From Chaenocephalus aceratus (taxonomy: Eukaryota > Chordata > Actinopteri > Perciformes > Channichthyidae), in NCBI GenBank assembly GCA_023974075.1, contig CM043788.1:27315980-27379979 (forward strand): DNA of 64,000 bases, written 5' to 3'. A model generated the notes under the pieces. It did not search any database. It was not told the origin of the DNA and was given only the letters and a program-made list of their open reading frames with translations. The position numbers and the translations under genes are program-made. Position 1 is the first letter of the stretch; every line of letters begins with the position of its first letter. Positions 21,110-64,000 of the stretch are shown one piece after another.

Positions 21110-21406
21110 GGTATAGGAGGAGATTCGGGTGATAAGGTGTGTGGGGGGGGGGGGGGGTTGGTTATTGGTTATTACCTTGGTTGGTTATTGGCTAATGGTT
21201 ACAGAAGCCAAAAAAACGTTATGACATCATACAGTGGCCGAAATCTGATCATCTTTTTTTCAGACAGGTTTTTATATGGATCAGGACAGAAAGTGAGCAA
21301 CTCTTTTGACATGAAAAAGTGGATTTTGCATAATAGGTTACCTTTTAATATTCCCTGATGTCCCATGCTCTCCCTTACAGGTTTACCTGCAATCGTGAAA
21401 GACCCT

Positions 21407-63776
<42,370 letters not shown>

Positions 63777-64000
63777 GTTAGTTGCATATGCTTTTTCTTT
63801 TTTTTACCCATTTTATTTGTGCAGAAACACCCTTGATGACAAAAATATATATGAAATGTTTATTTAATTTCTATCATAGTTAGTTTTGTTAAGTCTGACA
63901 ACACAGGTTTTAAAATACTATAGGTATGATATGATCTATATACACATATTTCCAACATCTGATCTAGTTCATGGAATACTTATAGAAATAAATGTGTAAA

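Larger units (their letters stand above)
15861..21380 (+). other. kdm4b: kdm4b 5-prime intron (inferred)
   Basis: No coding exon is seen. It holds an (AT)n tract at 17051-17109, a SINE at 19161-19398, a LINE-type tail at 19630-19711, a hAT element at 20037-20532, a Harbinger-like element at 20543-21109 and a G15 run at 21143-21157. Confidence 0.4.

Overview
The window is genomic DNA of a ray-finned fish, most likely a percomorph teleost. The evidence is intron-rich genes with GT-AG splice sites, long (CA)n tracts, tRNA-derived SINEs with the fish-type tail TGTAAGTCGCTTTGGATAAAAG, many hAT and Harbinger relics, and a BEL/Pao retrotransposon. There is no prokaryotic gene organisation.

Two host genes lie head-to-tail on the plus strand. 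(1) uhrf1: promoter and untranslated first exon near 1.98-2.2 kb, 16 coding exons from 4488 to 12875, about 778 residues with ubiquitin-like, tandem Tudor, PHD, SRA and RING domains. It reads maintenance-methylation marks (hemimethylated CpG and H3K9me) and recruits DNMT1. (2) kdm4b (jmjd2b): probable promoter near 15.55-15.86 kb and 15 coding exons from 21407 to 63776, running off the right edge. It encodes the JmjN and JmjC histone demethylase core, a charged linker and the start of the PHD region. UHRF1 and KDM4B are also neighbours in human (19p13.3), which supports both calls. Both proteins act on H3K9 methylation, one as reader and one as eraser.

Layout: 1-1980 upstream DNA with a small inverted-repeat element and a (CA)n tract; 1986-12951 uhrf1; 12952-15540 gene-free; 15550-64000 kdm4b. 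Its introns are filled by transposons: two 8-bp-TSD hAT derivatives, a Harbinger-like element, a 6.9 kb element with about 0.9 kb inverted repeats, a 1.6 kb decayed hAT, a BEL/Pao element carrying a nested hAT transposase fragment, and transposon debris at 43.7-45.5 kb.

Points worth a second look: a one-base insertion that breaks the uhrf1 SRA reading frame (sequence error or damaged allele); an 81-residue N-terminal extension of Kdm4b relative to human; the 6.9 kb long-inverted-repeat element, which ends 32 bases before a kdm4b splice acceptor; a second transposon ending 25 bases before a uhrf1 acceptor; and a promoter-like CRE plus ZNF143-type motif beside a broken transposon exon inside kdm4b. 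I found no CRISPR array, operon or clearly new defence or metabolic system. The long-inverted-repeat element is the best candidate for something not well described.
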